A DNA stretch of 64,000 nt from Betaproteobacteria bacterium (GCA_016868315.1 VGHE01000003.1:1-64000), one strand, 5' to 3'. Shown: positions 1 to 9,609, counted from the stretch's first letter. The notes: generated from the sequence alone by a model not told the origin. A program made the numbers and translations.

Positions 1-602
1 TTGATAAAGCCGCTTCTCTCGGGTGCAAGATAGGGCAGGGTTGCCAGGGCATGTGCGGGTCGACTCAAAAAATCGCTGCTGTTGATGAGTGCCGCTTGTC
101 CGAAGTCTACGAATACAGGTTGATTGTGCCCAAGATCTCTGAAGCCAATATTTCCGGGCTTGATGTCGCCGTGAACAAGACCAGAGGCGTGAAGAGCTTC
201 GAGTCCCTCAGCGAGTGCAACAGCCAATCTCAACCAGTTCTGTGGGTCACGATAATCGTTATGCTGAAGGCGGATTGCGTCATGCAGTGAGCCTCCCGGG
301 AGATATTCCTGAACAAGGAGGTGCATTTCATCTTCGACGAGCAGCTCGAGAGCCTTAACGACGCTTGGATGGTCAATCTTTGCGAGTGCCTCGGCTTCGT
401 GTTTGATGCGGGCATGCAATTCTAAGATGGGTGCTTCGTTCTGCGAAATCTCAGAAAAGATTTTGAGTGCAACTTGGTTATCGAGCGATTCGAGCTGGGT
501 GTCGCGCGCAAGATAGACCTCTCCGCTCCCGCCCACACCGAGCAGTGAAACGATCTCGAATCGGTTTTTACAGATTCTTTGTCCGACCTTAAGTCTCTGC
601 AT
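1..602 (-). CDS. Serine/threonine protein kinase, N-terminal part (cut by window edge)
   Basis: The first 200 residues of a Hanks-type protein kinase are visible and the gene continues past the left edge. Reading on the minus strand from ATG at 602, the Gly-rich loop GVGGSGE is at residues 22-28, the ATP-binding Lys47 in VALKIF, the catalytic loop HGDIKPGN at 144-151 (HGD instead of the usual HRD), DFG at 166-168 and APE at 193-195. It should phosphorylate Ser/Thr on protein substrates in the cytoplasm. The missing C-terminal part may hold a membrane segment or sensor domain. A weak GGGAG sits about 8 bases before the start. HGD kinases lack the Arg that contacts the phosphorylated activation loop, so autophosphorylation control may differ (inference). 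Confidence 0.9.
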   Translation of the reverse strand, partial: MQRLKVGQRICKNRFEIVSLLGVGGSGEVYLARDTQLESLDNQVALKIFSEISQNEAPILELHARIKHEAEALAKIDHPSVVKALELLVEDEMHLLVQEYLPGGSLHDAIRLQHNDYRDPQNWLRLAVALAEGLEALHASGLVHGDIKPGNIGFRDLGHNQPVFVDFGQAALINSSDFLSRPAHALATLPYLAPERSGFI

Positions 603-874
603 GGCGAGGCTCCCATCTGCGTCGGTGTATCGGAGCATGCGCGTTGCGCTCGCCGGCAGAATTTTCAGGGCAGAGCCATCCGCCCTGGCGGTCGTCGTGC
701 GTGGGAGCAATACAAAGCTTTAGAGGGGAGACTTGGGACTACGTATATTCGTTAATATTCATACTTTTCGATAACTTGTATCAATCTTATTTCTCCGGCT
801 CGGTCTTGACTTCTTGTCAGAACACGACGAAGGTGAGGCAAAGTTTTCCGGTAAAACGATATGAGGAGAAGCCC

Positions 875-1672
875 ATGAAGTTGGCTTGTATTTCTTCCGT
901 TGCTACTTGCGTTGCAGGCGTTTCGTTTGTTGCTCCTGCATTTGCATCTTCCAAAAAGGCTTCCACCAAAGCACCTGGCACACTGGTGGCTATGAGCGGT
1001 TCGGGCAGCATGGGCAGCTCGAGCGGTGCCGACGCGGCATACATGGGTATCCGCATGTTGCCCTACACAATGACCAGCGCAACCTCGAAGCAGGGCGACC
1101 AAAGCGTGGACACTCCGTCTACATCCTTCCGTGCCATGCCTAAGCAATTCGACTTCTACGGACGCTTTGGCGCATGGGTTTTCCGTCCGACGCTTGATCT
1201 CGATCTTGATATCGCCGGCCAGAACGTCAGTGAGAACATCTCTTACGTCAGATTTGGGCAACAGTGGTCTTCAAACCTGGAAATCGGTGGAGCATTTGCT
1301 ATTGACCGCCGAACAGCTGAAGATGCGAACAAAAACAAATCAACTGAAAGCCGACTTTTAGTTGGTCCTTATGCGGTTTACTTTGCTGAATTCGGAGGCT
1401 ATCCCGTTGAACTCGACGCCATGCTGTTCATCATCAGCGGTTCTGCAGAGGCAACAGCCAACAACGTCACGCAGACAACTGTTGATGCGAGCGGATACGG
1501 ATTCGAAGCCGACGGCAACGTTATTAAAGAGCTCAGCAACTCGCTCGAGTTCGTTGGTGGCTTGAAATTGAAATATTCCAAGGTCACCAATAAGGCCGAC
1601 AAGAACAATCAAGTCGAGAGTTCGGAGTTTGCCTTCAGCATCGTTCCAGCAGGCCTGCGCTTCAAGTTCTGA
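875..1672 (+). CDS. Predicted outer-membrane beta-barrel protein
   Basis: A 265-residue protein with a cleavable signal peptide (MKLACISSVATCVAGV... ending near AFA, about residue 24), a Ser/Gly-rich segment (residues 36-52) and alternating hydrophobic strands. It ends in LRFKF with a terminal Phe, the usual outer-membrane barrel signature. The start at 875 follows AGGAGAAGCCC; longer in-frame starts back to 644 lack a ribosome site and a signal peptide at the N terminus. Its 3' end overlaps the convergent DUF423 gene by 11 bases. It diverges from the kinase gene. No family was recognised beyond a porin/OmpA-like barrel; function unknown. Confidence 0.75.
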   Translation: MKLACISSVATCVAGVSFVAPAFASSKKASTKAPGTLVAMSGSGSMGSSSGADAAYMGIRMLPYTMTSATSKQGDQSVDTPSTSFRAMPKQFDFYGRFGAWVFRPTLDLDLDIAGQNVSENISYVRFGQQWSSNLEIGGAFAIDRRTAEDANKNKSTESRLLVGPYAVYFAEFGGYPVELDAMLFIISGSAEATANNVTQTTVDASGYGFEADGNVIKELSNSLEFVGGLKLKYSKVTNKADKNNQVESSEFAFSIVPAGLRFKF

Positions 1673-2075
1673 GGCGTGTTGCTAGCACCAACCATCCTGC
1701 AATCATCATGAGGCCACCCACCGGAGCGACTGCACCGAGGGGGCTCAATTGTATCAGCACCAGCAGGTACAGGGCACCGGCGAAAATCACGCTGCCGAAA
1801 AGCAAAAGCTGAAGACCTAAAACAGGAATGACTAAGGATTTCTCTTGATTTATCTGTGAGCTCTGGCTTGTCAGCGTAAGGCAGAGCCCAACAGCCGCAT
1901 GCACCAGTAAATACAGTGTTGCTGTTTTCCAGGTTTCAATGTGCTGCGCTGAACGAATGTCCTTCAACGCATGGGCTCCGAAGGCTCCGAGTGCAACTCC
2001 GGCACCTCCGGTAGCGGCAAAAGCTCGAGCCATCCAGGCTGGACATGTGTGCGGGGTTGAGTTCTTAAGGCTCAT
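1662..2075 (-). CDS. DUF423 family small integral membrane protein
   Basis: A 137-residue membrane protein with about four hydrophobic helices. The N-terminal stretch GVALGAFGAHALK (residues 26-38) is the hallmark of the DUF423/YgdD family, and the family pattern of Trp/Leu-rich helices ending in a Gly-rich GGLMMIAGW helix is present. The family's function is not established. The gene converges on the barrel gene and overlaps its last 11 bases, so transcription of the two genes must run into each other. Confidence 0.85.
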   Translation of the reverse strand: MSLKNSTPHTCPAWMARAFAATGGAGVALGAFGAHALKDIRSAQHIETWKTATLYLLVHAAVGLCLTLTSQSSQINQEKSLVIPVLGLQLLLFGSVIFAGALYLLVLIQLSPLGAVAPVGGLMMIAGWLVLATRLRT

Positions 2076-2182
2076 CTTGCCGGCTCCTTTTTTTGCAATG
2101 CCTCATGCTTCTGAACCCATTTCTGACTTGCCGCAAGCCTTGCTCCGTGTTTTGATGGTGTGCACTTGCTCGGAGTCAACCC

Positions 2183-2647
2183 ATGTCTTTGTTTTTTTCG
2201 CGCCTCTTGCATCTCATGCACGACAAAACTCTCCGTCATCAGATCGCTCGGTTTGTTGTTGCAGGTTTTACAGGCTTGTTTACTGACCTGTCGGTGTATC
2301 GTGGACTCGTTGCACTAGGTGCGCATGTGACTCCAGCCAAGGCTCTGGGCTGTGTTGCTGGAACGATTGTTGTCTTTTTCATTAACCGCTCCTGGACTTT
2401 CTCCAGTCAGCGGGCTTCGTTGTCGCAATTTGTGCGTTTTTCGATGCTTTATGGAGCTAGCATTACGGTTAATACGACACTCAATACGCTCGGGCTGCAC
2501 CTGCTGCCCGAGCCTTGGCAAGTTTCATTTGTATTTGCCACTGGCGTTTCAACAGTGATGAACTTTCTTGGCTCAAAATTTCTAGTTTTCAAACCGGCTG
2601 CTGCTGTTGCAGAGCAGCATGAACAACCAGGCGTAGATTTGGCCTGA
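2183..2647 (+). CDS. GtrA-family membrane protein
   Basis: A 154-residue protein with four predicted membrane helices. It contains RFVVAGFTGLFTDLSVY near residue 23 and the conserved FFINRSWTF and MNFLGSKFLVF segments typical of GtrA (PF04138). GtrA proteins are thought to flip or carry undecaprenyl-phosphate-linked sugars for cell-surface glycan synthesis. The start follows CGGAGTCAACCC. The gene converges tail-to-tail with a GtrB-like glycosyltransferase 16 bases away, and those two usually work together, although here they are on opposite strands. Confidence 0.85.
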   Translation: MSLFFSRLLHLMHDKTLRHQIARFVVAGFTGLFTDLSVYRGLVALGAHVTPAKALGCVAGTIVVFFINRSWTFSSQRASLSQFVRFSMLYGASITVNTTLNTLGLHLLPEPWQVSFVFATGVSTVMNFLGSKFLVFKPAAAVAEQHEQPGVDLA

Positions 2648-2665
2648 TGCGCAATGCGCGCATCA
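2645..2665. terminator. Hairpin between convergent gtrA-like and glycosyltransferase genes
   Basis: A perfect 8-bp inverted repeat (TGATGCGC / GCGCATCA) with a 5-base loop overlaps the stop codons of both convergent genes. There is no clear T tract on either side, so it may be only a weak transcription barrier. Confidence 0.35.
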
Positions 2666-3670
2666 ACGCGGTGCCGATGGAGTCTCGACGTTGCGCCGAT
2701 AGCTCACGAGATACAAAGGTCGCGCTTTAATTTCATCGTAGATGCGCGCCACATATTCGCCTAGAATTCCAATTCCAACAAGAATTGCGCCCCCCACGAG
2801 GCAGAGTAGGGTCATAATCGAGGCCCAGCCGCTGCTGTAGGGGATACCCAGGTCAGCGAAAAAGAAGTGGATGATCGCAACCACCAAGGCATACAGGCCG
2901 GCAAAGAATCCGATAAGAGCTGTTAGAATTCCAAGCAACAGGCTGACGCGCAACGGTAAAGGGCTGAAACTCAACGCGGCCGTCCAGGCGAAGGTTAGCA
3001 TCTTACGCAGAGGATATTTTGTTTCACCGGCAGCCCGCGCATCGCGCTTATAAAGCACTGCGGTTTGCGGAAATCCAACCCATGCAACCATTCCGCGCAG
3101 AAACCGGTGTGTCTCGCGCATGCTCTGCAGAGCATTCAAACATTCCCGCGAAACAAGGCGAAAATCACCAGCGTCAACGGGTAAGTCTGGATGCACGAGC
3201 TTTTTCATGAGGCGATAAAATGCCCAGGCAGTGATCTTTTTGAAGGTCGTTTCACCCGCACGCTCCTCACGCTGACCGTAAACCACATCGTATCCTTCGC
3301 GGAAACGTGCAAGCATTTCGTGCACAACCTTTGGGGGATCTTGAAGGTCGGCATCCATGATAACCACCGCGTCGCCCTGCGCGACATCGAGCCCTGCAGT
3401 GACGGCGGTTTGATGTCCAAAATTTCGGGCAAAGCCCAGCAGACGCACGCGTGGGTCGGTCTTTGCCCAATCGTCGAGAACAACAAGAGTGCGATCGCGG
3501 CTTCCGTCGTTGATGAAAATAAACTCGACTGCACAGGGGAGTGTGGCTGCAAAAGCCTCAATCTCTCGGCGCAAAAGCGGAACAACTTCTTCCTCGTTGT
3601 AGCATGGAATGACGATTGAAAGCAGAGCAGGGTTGGCGCGAGGATTGAGAATATGAAGCGTTTTAGACAC
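2663..3670 (-). CDS. GtrB-like family 2 glycosyltransferase with C-terminal membrane helices
   Basis: A GT2 enzyme of the dolichol-phosphate-mannose-synthase/GtrB type. The N-terminal domain carries SIVIPCYNEE, the INDGSRD segment and the metal/nucleotide motif MDADLQDPP. The region around QSMRETHRFLRGMVAWVGF is typical of the subgroup that moves a sugar onto undecaprenyl phosphate. Two hydrophobic helices near the C terminus anchor it in the inner membrane. I place the start at GTG 3670 because GGAG lies 6 bases upstream. An in-frame TTG at 3697 would give 344 residues and overlap the upstream folA stop by 4 bases. Last gene of the thyA-folA-GT2 operon. Confidence 0.88.
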   Translation of the reverse strand: MSKTLHILNPRANPALLSIVIPCYNEEEVVPLLRREIEAFAATLPCAVEFIFINDGSRDRTLVVLDDWAKTDPRVRLLGFARNFGHQTAVTAGLDVAQGDAVVIMDADLQDPPKVVHEMLARFREGYDVVYGQREERAGETTFKKITAWAFYRLMKKLVHPDLPVDAGDFRLVSRECLNALQSMRETHRFLRGMVAWVGFPQTAVLYKRDARAAGETKYPLRKMLTFAWTAALSFSPLPLRVSLLLGILTALIGFFAGLYALVVAIIHFFFADLGIPYSSGWASIMTLLCLVGGAILVGIGILGEYVARIYDEIKARPLYLVSYRRNVETPSAPR

Positions 3671-3693
3671 AGTTTTCTCCGGTGCGTTTGTCT

Positions 3694-4674
3694 TCAAAAT
3701 TCAAGTTCAAGAAGATCGTAGTGCTCGCCGTTGAGACCAAATTCCTTGTAAACCAGTTGAGCAGCTTGGTTGTTCTTCTCGACGTAGAGTTTGAGTCCGA
3801 GGGCTGATGCTGTTTTAGAATCTTCACGAATGACCAGCAGCATCCAACGACAAATCCCTTGGCGACGTTCCTCGGGGACAACATACAGGCTGTGAATCCA
3901 GTGGAACCAGCCGTTGCGCCAATCACTCCATTCTCTTTGAAGCAGCAAGCATGCAACCGGTGTGGCTTTCTCCGCAGTGAGCTTTTCGGCTATCCAATAT
4001 GTGCCACGGTTGGGGTCGGCAAAAACACTGTTGACTCCGGCTTCAACGGTTGCGCAATTGAGTTTGAGCCCTTCAGATTCAGCTGCCATTTTGATTTGCG
4101 AGAGTGCGATGAAGCTCGCATCCTCTGGAGTTGCGCGTCGCATGACTAAGTTTTTAGGGCGGCGCGAGTGCCAGGTCGCAAAAGAGAAACTCAGTTCACC
4201 TTCGCTAGAAAGGCTCTCTTCTGTTTTCTCGAAGAGCGATTCAAAACATGGGAAAAAAGCATCGCCATCGAAGTTTTTTTGAACGTGGGTGAGCTCCAAT
4301 GTATCAGCCCACGGCAACGCATGACGGTAGATTTCAGCACCGCCAATAATGAAAAGAGTGGTTTTTGAATCAGAAGCAGATTCTTTTTCTAAAAGCTGCA
4401 GTGCGGCTCGTAAATCTCCACACCAGAAAACTTGTTCCGGCCAACGCGGGTCTGCTTGCAGAGCGTTCTGCGGTGCAGTGCGCGAGACGCAAATATGGCG
4501 CCTTCCTGGCAATGGTCGCCCAAGACTCTCAAACGTTTTTCGCCCCATGACAATCGTGTTGCCCGTGGTCAGTGCTTTGAAACGTTTGAGGTCGGCCGAC
4601 AGTTTCCAGGGCAAGGTGTTGTTGATGCCTATCACGCGGTTTGCTGCGAGGGCTGCAATCAGTGTGATTTTCAT
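3694..4674 (-). CDS. folA: Dihydrofolate reductase fused to a GNAT acetyltransferase domain
   Basis: A 326-residue two-domain protein. Residues 1 to about 165 are a [20 protein letters not shown] at the N terminus, [15 protein letters not shown], the NADPH motif [18 protein letters not shown] and IIGGAEIY. It reduces dihydrofolate with NADPH, which is what the adjacent thyA product requires. Residues about 172-326 form a GNAT fold: [14 protein letters not shown], the strand [14 protein letters not shown] with the acetyl-CoA-binding loop, then [20 protein letters not shown]. Bacterial FolA is normally about 160 residues, so the second half is an added domain whose substrate is unknown. The start codon overlaps the thyA stop by 4 bases (ATGA). 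Confidence 0.92.
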   Translation of the reverse strand: MKITLIAALAANRVIGINNTLPWKLSADLKRFKALTTGNTIVMGRKTFESLGRPLPGRRHICVSRTAPQNALQADPRWPEQVFWCGDLRAALQLLEKESASDSKTTLFIIGGAEIYRHALPWADTLELTHVQKNFDGDAFFPCFESLFEKTEESLSSEGELSFSFATWHSRRPKNLVMRRATPEDASFIALSQIKMAAESEGLKLNCATVEAGVNSVFADPNRGTYWIAEKLTAEKATPVACLLLQREWSDWRNGWFHWIHSLYVVPEERRQGICRWMLLVIREDSKTASALGLKLYVEKNNQAAQLVYKEFGLNGEHYDLLELEF

Positions 4675-5504
4675 ACGGCCACAGGTGCCTTAATTCCGGG
4701 GTGTGGGTCGTAGCCTTCAAGCTGAATATCTTCGTAAGAGAAGGTGAATAGGTCAGTAACTGCAGGGTTCAGGCGCAGTGTTGGCAGCAGACGAAAATCG
4801 CGAGAAAGCTGCAGACGAGCTTGGTCGATATGGTTCAGATACAGATGTGCATCGCCCAGAGTGTGCACAAAATCTCCCACTTTGAGGCCACAGACCTGCG
4901 CAAGCATGTGAGTCAGAAGCGCATAGGATGCAATATTGAAGGGGACACCGAGAAAAACATCGGCTGAACGTTGGTAGAGTTGGCAGCTGAGTGCACCACC
5001 AGCCACATAAAATTGGAACAGGGAATGACAGGGGGGGAGTGCCATTTGGGGCACATCAACGGGATTCCATGCCGAGACAATCAGTCGGCGCGAATCGGGA
5101 TTCTTCTTGAGCTGCTCGACTAGGTTTTTGATTTGGTCGACACCCGGAAGATCTTGAGCGAGCTGCGTTCCGCACCAGTCTTCACCCGCTTTGCGCGCAC
5201 CGAAGTTTCTCCATTGGTGACCATAAACCGGCCCGAGATTGCCCTCGCTGTCGGCCCATTCATCCCAAATCGAGACGCCGTTCTCCTTGAGGTACTTGAT
5301 GTTTGTATCACCTTTAAGAAACCACAACAGCTCATGCACGATGGATTTGAAATGAACTTTTTTGGTTGTCATGAGCGGAAACCCCTGGTTCAGGGGAAAG
5401 CGCATTTGATACCCGAAGACACTGAGTGTTCCTGTTCCGGTGCGGTCATCCTTGCGGTGACCAAACTCGAGAATATGAGTCAGGAGGTCGTGGTAGGTTT
5501 TCAT
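4671..5504 (-). CDS. thyA: Thymidylate synthase
   Basis: A classical ThyA of 277 residues that methylates dUMP to dTMP with methylene-tetrahydrofolate, releasing dihydrofolate. Visible motifs are [12 protein letters not shown], the catalytic Cys159 in [34 protein letters not shown] and [10 protein letters not shown]. It is about 13 residues longer than the E. coli enzyme because of an insert near residues 103-117, as seen in several other ThyA proteins. AAGGAG precedes the ATG at good spacing. It is the first gene of a translationally coupled operon with folA, so the enzyme that makes dihydrofolate and the one that recycles it are co-expressed. Confidence 0.97.
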   Translation of the reverse strand: MKTYHDLLTHILEFGHRKDDRTGTGTLSVFGYQMRFPLNQGFPLMTTKKVHFKSIVHELLWFLKGDTNIKYLKENGVSIWDEWADSEGNLGPVYGHQWRNFGARKAGEDWCGTQLAQDLPGVDQIKNLVEQLKKNPDSRRLIVSAWNPVDVPQMALPPCHSLFQFYVAGGALSCQLYQRSADVFLGVPFNIASYALLTHMLAQVCGLKVGDFVHTLGDAHLYLNHIDQARLQLSRDFRLLPTLRLNPAVTDLFTFSYEDIQLEGYDPHPGIKAPVAV

Positions 5505-5570
5505 CTGCGCTCCTTCGCTGATTTTTCCACTGGCATACCTGATTTTCTGCCCTTTGACGAGACAGGCGCT

Positions 5571-6212
5571 TCACCAGTTGTAGCCGACTCCCAGCCAAAA
5601 GAGATTCAGATTGCTCTGCTGGGAGACGTTGTTAATCTTGCTTTTCCACCATCCGAATTCTGCTCGAAGGTGCAGCGCGATGGGGTGGGCGTGTCCGGAG
5701 TGGACACTCAATCCAAGCGGGAAGCTGCCTAGGACTTGAGCATTTGAGGAGCCTTGATCCAGCCACGCAACGCGCGGGCCGTCGTCCATGCAGAGGAGCC
5801 AGAGAGGGGCTGGCACATAGCATCCTGAGAAGCCGAAACGGACAAGAACAGCGCGGGTCGAGCGTTCCGCTTCGAGTTGTGCAAGCGGGGTTTGATTGGG
5901 AGTCAGCTGAGTCACGACTGTATCAGCCAACATACGGAGTACAAATTTGCCGGGTTGTGGCGCGCTGAAGGCGCGGTAGTAAATAAAGCCCCCTAGAGGT
6001 GCCTTCAGGTTCTTCAGACCGCTGCCGCTGGCCTGTGACACCCCTCCAATCAAGCTCACTTCTTTCATAAAAGGCTCGGAGCCTTGTGCAGGAGGGGATT
6101 CGCTGTTGGCCGAGGCGGTTGTTGGTACAGCAAGTCCGAGTGGCAAAATAAGTGCGAGAAGGCGAGATGTGATGTTTTTCGAAAATTCAAATTTCATGTT
6201 TAAACCCGACAT
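5571..6212 (-). CDS. Predicted exported protein, probable outer-membrane barrel
   Basis: A 213-residue protein (208 if it starts at the second ATG, 6197). The N terminus carries a signal peptide (SRLLALILPLGLAVPTTASA), followed by strands with alternating hydrophobic residues and the aromatic end FWLGVGYNW, consistent with an outer-membrane barrel. Neither start has a clear ribosome site. It lies upstream of thyA in the same direction with 66 bases between, and diverges from the following lipoprotein gene. No family was recognised. Confidence 0.65.
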   Translation of the reverse strand: MSGLNMKFEFSKNITSRLLALILPLGLAVPTTASANSESPPAQGSEPFMKEVSLIGGVSQASGSGLKNLKAPLGGFIYYRAFSAPQPGKFVLRMLADTVVTQLTPNQTPLAQLEAERSTRAVLVRFGFSGCYVPAPLWLLCMDDGPRVAWLDQGSSNAQVLGSFPLGLSVHSGHAHPIALHLRAEFGWWKSKINNVSQQSNLNLFWLGVGYNW

Positions 6213-6343
6213 TGTTGGGGATTTGTTTAAGCTCGTTCACTCATAGCTGCAAAGTTTGCTCACTTGCAACCCGCTAAAGATCGAACTCCAGATGTCCGAA
6301 AACATCAACAGTCATGAGCGGTTGTGTTGCGGGAGGTGAGTTT

Positions 6344-8419
6344 GTGAGCGCGTCCGCGAGGATGCTGTTCTTTGTCGTAAACACACTGATATTATTTTTC
6401 TTAGGATGCGGCACAGCCACGAAAGAGGTGCCAGTCCGTTCTCGTTTCACAGTTTCTGGGAAATTGAAGCTCTCAGAGCAGCAACGCACAGCTGCATTGG
6501 CAAGCACTCCTCTCGTTTCGCTTATCGACGAAAATGGCCAAAGACGGATTTTGCCATCGGGCACTCTCACCTTCGATGCTCTCTCTGGAACATTCTCTTT
6601 CGCAGTGAGTCGACCGAATTTTTTCGCTGGCCGTGGTCTCTCTGCAGCTGAGTCGCTGGCATCACTCGGGCAGATCTCTCCGGAGACGAATCGAGATGGA
6701 CGCAGCTTTCGTAAAAGTGAGTTTGGTTATCTGCGCTTTGAAATCTTCTCAGGCCTTGAAAATAATCAATCCTCTTTTCTTCCACTTTACGTGCAGCGTT
6801 GGTTGCCCTTGCCTGCGCTTTCACGTTTCAGTCAGAATGATACGCTCTCTTTGGAATCCGACTCCATCGAGCCGGTGCAGGTCTCCTTGGTGCGAGCCCG
6901 CGTTTTGGGTGCGCAGTCGCGTCCCCTAGAAGGCGCACTTGTAACGGTCGTTCCGTTGCAGAATAAATCGACTCGCGAGGCGGATGCAGAGCTTCTCGAC
7001 TTCACGCGTGAAGTTAATTTCACTCCCATCGGATCGCGCACGGATGGTGAAGGTAAAGTTTCGCTTTGGCCTGTGCCAAGCGACGCACAAGGAAAAAAAC
7101 TCTTTCAAGTGATTGCGTCAGCTGATGGATACTGCACGTCAACATCTTTGCCGGCTGTGGCAAAAGAAAATAATTCAGAAGTTGTCTTGCAACTGCAGGA
7201 GTGTTCGGGAGAGCAAAAGAATTCTAAGGATCCCTCCTGGGATGTTTCACTCACAACCCAAATCGCTCAGCTCGAGGCGGCTACAGCCACACTTCCGTTG
7301 GGAACTTATCTCACCAACGCGGACTCTGTGGAGCTGGAGTTTAAAAGCAAAAGTTCAGTCAAGCGCGGCTTTCGTGTTCGCATCTTTGAGGGAACTAAGC
7401 CCGAGGGAACCTTGCTATCGCAGCAGCTTTTTAGAGTTTATTCGCCCCGAATCAGGGTGGCCTTGCCTACGAGTTTTAAAGACAGAACCTCAACCCGAGG
7501 TTCGTTTGTTGTGTTGGTGGAAAGTCTCCTCTCAGAAAAAGATGTTGAGAACGGTTTGAAGTCGCCACGTGCAATATTCACGTTCGACAAAATAGTACGC
7601 AACCTCAGCACAGTGTTTTCGAGCCGGTTTCAGGTCATCGGAGCCACCGGCGTAGAAAATGTCATCGCGGGTGATGTCAACCTGCCTTTTGTGGTAAAGT
7701 ATCTCGATTGCTCCGCGGGAATGAAGTTTGCAATTTCGTTCTCTGATAATTTTAATTTTGCCGCGCCACTTGTCTGGCAAACCTGCCAACCGCAAGGTAA
7801 CACCATGACACTCTCGGAACTGGGGCTGACACTGACTGCAGCGGGTGGCTTTAAAAATGCAGCATTTTTTCTGAAGGATAGATATGAAAACGTTTCACGC
7901 GACGATCCGCAGAACTCAATCAACCGCCGCTCCAATATCTGGTTCGACTCTGGGACACCTGATTTGAGTGGTGTTGACCTTGGAACAGAGTTGGATGTCG
8001 TTCTCTCAAACACGCCACTTCCGCTCACCACCAAGCCGGCGGCAGTTCAAATTCAACCGGCGACAGTGAGTCAATATGTTCTTGCATTCCGACAGAATGC
8101 TTGCACGGCCGTGCCTGGAATAGATGCTATCGCAGATGGCGTAGATCCAAGCCTTGGACGCGGACAGAAAATCAATAAAATTTTCATTGGAACTCCTCAA
8201 ACCAACGCGCAAATGCTCATCTCCTCTGTGAGCTGTGAGACAGCTGGATATGCTTTGAGTGAAACGCGGGTGCAGTTCCCCGATGCAGCCTCGAATTCTC
8301 CGGCAACATTCCTGCTCACAGTTTTTGATTTGGCCGGTAATCCTGCGACCAGAACATACTCAATTCCCCGCTGCACCGGTGGCGCTGCTCCTGCAGAAAA
8401 TGTGTGTTGGAGTCCATGA
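6344..8419 (+). CDS. Large lipoprotein with carboxypeptidase-regulatory-like repeats
   Basis: A 691-residue protein. GTG 6344 is chosen because GGGAGGTGA lies 5 bases upstream; an ATG at 6362 is the next option. The N terminus MLFFVVNTLILFFLGCGTA has a lipobox, so it should be a lipoprotein. A segment around residues 180-285 (VRARVLGAQSRPLEGALVTV ... DGEGKVSLWPVP ... ADGYCTS) reads like a carboxypeptidase-regulatory/Ig-like domain, a structural module common in surface proteins. The remainder is beta-rich with paired Cys (SCETAGY, RCTGG, NVCW). The last bases overlap the ATG of the next gene, so the two form an operon. Function unknown; adhesion or envelope role inferred. Confidence 0.75.
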   Translation: MSASARMLFFVVNTLILFFLGCGTATKEVPVRSRFTVSGKLKLSEQQRTAALASTPLVSLIDENGQRRILPSGTLTFDALSGTFSFAVSRPNFFAGRGLSAAESLASLGQISPETNRDGRSFRKSEFGYLRFEIFSGLENNQSSFLPLYVQRWLPLPALSRFSQNDTLSLESDSIEPVQVSLVRARVLGAQSRPLEGALVTVVPLQNKSTREADAELLDFTREVNFTPIGSRTDGEGKVSLWPVPSDAQGKKLFQVIASADGYCTSTSLPAVAKENNSEVVLQLQECSGEQKNSKDPSWDVSLTTQIAQLEAATATLPLGTYLTNADSVELEFKSKSSVKRGFRVRIFEGTKPEGTLLSQQLFRVYSPRIRVALPTSFKDRTSTRGSFVVLVESLLSEKDVENGLKSPRAIFTFDKIVRNLSTVFSSRFQVIGATGVENVIAGDVNLPFVVKYLDCSAGMKFAISFSDNFNFAAPLVWQTCQPQGNTMTLSELGLTLTAAGGFKNAAFFLKDRYENVSRDDPQNSINRRSNIWFDSGTPDLSGVDLGTELDVVLSNTPLPLTTKPAAVQIQPATVSQYVLAFRQNACTAVPGIDAIADGVDPSLGRGQKINKIFIGTPQTNAQMLISSVSCETAGYALSETRVQFPDAASNSPATFLLTVFDLAGNPATRTYSIPRCTGGAAPAENVCWSP

Positions 8420-9609
8420 GGATGAACTCAACACGTGTTCGGCTCAGAAATGCTTTGCTGCTTGTTGTGGTTGCTGGGTTGTTTAGCACTTCAGCGGTCG
8501 CATTTGCTTTGCTCGCACAGGCGGAAAGCACGAAGCCAGAGAACTCGTCTGCGAGCGGAACCTCCACAGGCACCAAGCCTGCAGTAAGTCTTCCTTCAGA
8601 GGCTGGAGCAACTCCACCCACTGAACAAGGTGCAGAGATTCCAGCATCTCCTGCAACAACTCCTGGTGATTCTCCCGCGCCGCCTCAGGTGAGTCCTCCA
8701 GCGCCTGACGCGGCTGACCCGAGTGATGCGGGCGATAAGCGCGATTCGTCTGAGCCACCCAAACGGCGAACAGTACGTCGAGCAAAGAACCAAAAATTTG
8801 CAATTCTCTCACCCGCCCCAGCAAGTCTGGCAGGAAAGAATCTTCCTTACGGAGTGGGTGTAGGATGGCGGCAGAAAATAAATAATGAATCCGATCTTCT
8901 CACGGGGCTCGGGTCAAACCAAACCCTCTCGGGGCTGACCTGGGAATCTCAGCTCTTTATTCCCCACATAAAGGATCTTCCCCTGCTGAACATGTTCGGT
9001 CTTGGTTTAGGCGTTGATTTTGATTTTCCATACGAGATTGTTGGCCGCGATGCCCTTGCAGGCGAAACACAAACCTTGGAATGGTCTGGACTCGGATTTC
9101 AGATTTCTCCACTCGCTCAGATTTATCTTCAAAAAGGGAGCTTGAGCCGGGTTTGGTTGCAGCCCATGGGTTATGCTTACCGCTCATCCAAACTCAAAGT
9201 GAATTCCGGCACGGGACAAGGTTCGTCGACACTGAGTCTTGTGCGGAGCGGTTATTTCACCGCGTTCGGCGGCGAATATAGCTTTTTGCCTTACTTTCAT
9301 ACGGGGGGCGAGATTCTTCTCGGCTGGGGTCAAAACTGGAAAGCAGTTGACAGCTCAGTTTCACAAAGCCGTGAAGGGGAGTGGAATTACATTGAGCCAC
9401 GTTTTCTCGTGTCACTCCGCTATCCGACCCGAACATCGTTCGTTTCAATTTTCAATTTGAGTATCGTGACGGGCGTGTCGATAGAACTGTTCAAAAGCAA
9501 AAGCCCGGATGTGAATTTTCCGGGCCGAAAAACTGCAGGTCTGCTCAGTTTGAAGTTGGGGTGGCAGTTTCAGCCACCCACTTCGCCCATCAGCGCTGGC
9601 GTTCGGTGA
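8416..9609 (+). CDS. Outer-membrane barrel protein with Pro/Ser-rich N-terminal linker
   Basis: 397 residues from ATG 8416, which overlaps the upstream stop (ATGA) and follows TTGGAG. It has a signal peptide (LLLVVVAGLFSTSAVAFA), then about 85 residues of low-complexity Pro/Ala/Ser/Thr/Glu sequence, a basic stretch KRRTVRRAKNQK, and a C-terminal half of amphipathic strands (GVGVGWRQKI, GLGLGVDFDF, LKLGWQF). The layout fits a periplasmic linker followed by an outer-membrane barrel. It is translationally coupled to the large lipoprotein, suggesting the two make one envelope complex (inference). Its 3' end overlaps the convergent lipoprotein gene by 20 bases. Confidence 0.72.
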   Translation: MRMNSTRVRLRNALLLVVVAGLFSTSAVAFALLAQAESTKPENSSASGTSTGTKPAVSLPSEAGATPPTEQGAEIPASPATTPGDSPAPPQVSPPAPDAADPSDAGDKRDSSEPPKRRTVRRAKNQKFAILSPAPASLAGKNLPYGVGVGWRQKINNESDLLTGLGSNQTLSGLTWESQLFIPHIKDLPLLNMFGLGLGVDFDFPYEIVGRDALAGETQTLEWSGLGFQISPLAQIYLQKGSLSRVWLQPMGYAYRSSKLKVNSGTGQGSSTLSLVRSGYFTAFGGEYSFLPYFHTGGEILLGWGQNWKAVDSSVSQSREGEWNYIEPRFLVSLRYPTRTSFVSIFNLSIVTGVSIELFKSKSPDVNFPGRKTAGLLSLKLGWQFQPPTSPISAGVR

